Below are positions 63,750 to 64,000 of a DNA stretch of 64,000 nt, one piece after another. Every line of letters starts with the position of its first letter. The first letter of the stretch is position 1. Under the pieces are notes generated by a model. That model was not told the DNA's origin. It did not search any database and was given only the letters and a program-made list of their open reading frames with translations. Where the stretch lies: positions 186,001 through 250,000 of the forward strand of contig JAHIVH010000061.1 in the NCBI GenBank assembly GCA_018816735.1, read 5' to 3'. Position numbers and translations under genes: made by a program. This DNA comes from Pseudomonadota bacterium. GTDB taxonomy: Bacteria > Desulfobacterota > Desulfobacteria > Desulfobacterales > JAHIVH01.

Positions 63750-63941
63750 GGCGCTATAAAAAAACAGCCATTTCAATTGCACACCTATGAAAAGAAACTG
63801 TTGCCGGCCTGTAAGAAACCTGCTAACGCTTCACACTGACAAGACCCTTGGGGCACGTTTTAACAAACTCGTCAGATCATCCACTTTACCAGAGATTTTC
63901 AAAATAGTATCTTGAAAGATCAATTACAGATGGAGGTTCCC

Positions 63942-64000
63942 ATGTTAAAAAAACAAATCATTCTATCTATTTTTATTCTCCTTTTTGCAATAAATTTTCA
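63942..64000 (+). CDS. Start of an exported protein (cut by window edge)
   Basis: Only the first 19 codons are inside the window: MLKKQIILSIFILLFAINF, a signal-peptide-like start. GGAGG lies at 63932-63936, 5 bases before the ATG. Nothing more can be said. The preceding stretch 63750-63941 shows no feature. Confidence 0.5.
   Translation, partial: MLKKQIILSIFILLFAINF

Noticed and set aside
1..64000. tRNA, rRNA, CRISPR arrays, insertion sequences, phage genes
   Set aside because: No cloverleaf, TTCRANNC-like arm, repeat array or transposase/integrase was found in any intergenic stretch.

Overview
The window looks like a chromosomal segment of an anaerobic, Gram-negative deltaproteobacterium, most likely a sulfate-reducing Desulfobacterales member. 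This is inferred from gene content: a complete futalosine-type menaquinone operon, a membrane HdrD/DUF224-like iron-sulfur oxidoreductase, a tungsten/molybdenum aldehyde:ferredoxin oxidoreductase, a NapH/NapG-like ferredoxin protein, a DUF362 protein, many outer-membrane beta-barrels and lipoproteins, and dense two-component signalling. No rRNA, tRNA, CRISPR array, transposase or phage gene was seen.

Region 1 (1-10.2 kb, all + strand) is one tight operon running in from the left edge. It encodes the C-terminal part of an RND/MMPL-type transporter, a GlcD-like FAD oxidase, a GlcF/HdrD-like Fe-S protein, an unrecognised 127-residue protein, an extended SDR enzyme with a C-terminal zinc-ribbon-like module, a DUF1302-type outer-membrane protein, and a large lipoprotein that ends in a shortened CFI box. 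Most genes have a GAGGAGGA ribosome-binding site. The DNA looks clearly richer in G+C than what follows. This is the best candidate here for an undescribed system: a redox enzyme set joined to inner-membrane, outer-membrane and lipoprotein parts, which suggests processing and envelope transport of a hydrophobic compound.

Region 2 (10.3-19.3 kb, all - strand) holds a porin with a phosphate-binding-protein-like partner, then a tannase/feruloyl-esterase, an AOR-family oxidoreductase, a metal-dependent amidohydrolase and an unrecognised secreted protein. The middle genes look catabolic. Region 3 (19.9-32.9 kb) is mixed: PIN-PhoH ATPase, cyclase-family hydrolase, small winged-helix and J-domain proteins, a calcium-binding repeat protein, a GntR/FadR regulator with a palindrome at its own promoter, two outer-membrane proteins (one PagL-like), a broken large MscS gene, a Ser/Thr kinase coupled to a metallophosphoesterase, and a membrane protein.

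Region 4 (32.9-45.5 kb) starts with a TetR-type palindrome between divergent genes, followed by the HdrD-like oxidoreductase. Next come a degenerate REC-PAS-HisKA-REC-GGDEF protein, an SppA-like lipoprotein protease and a hybrid histidine kinase. Then a NapH-NapG fusion, Pal, an hsp20 remnant, a DUF362 protein, a hemerythrin with a small coupled partner, and a single-domain response regulator.

Region 5 (45.6-53.8 kb) is the nine-gene menaquinone operon: UbiD-like (MqnL), UbiA-like (MqnP), UbiX-like (MqnM), MqnE, MqnA, MqnC, UbiE-like (MqnG), MqnD and MqnB. Most genes overlap, and a consensus sigma-70 promoter lies upstream. Region 6 (54-64 kb) has a nitronate-monooxygenase-like flavoprotein, a DUF748/AsmA-like protein, an intact small MscS channel, an HlyD-type adaptor, and a junction where two truncated genes meet back to back. 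It ends with a lipoprotein, an Ntn-hydrolase of the C45/AAT type behind a structured leader, and the first codons of an exported protein at the right edge.

Starts were often moved inward from the longest open frame when an ATG with a good ribosome-binding site was present. All family calls come from reading motifs; no database search was run.
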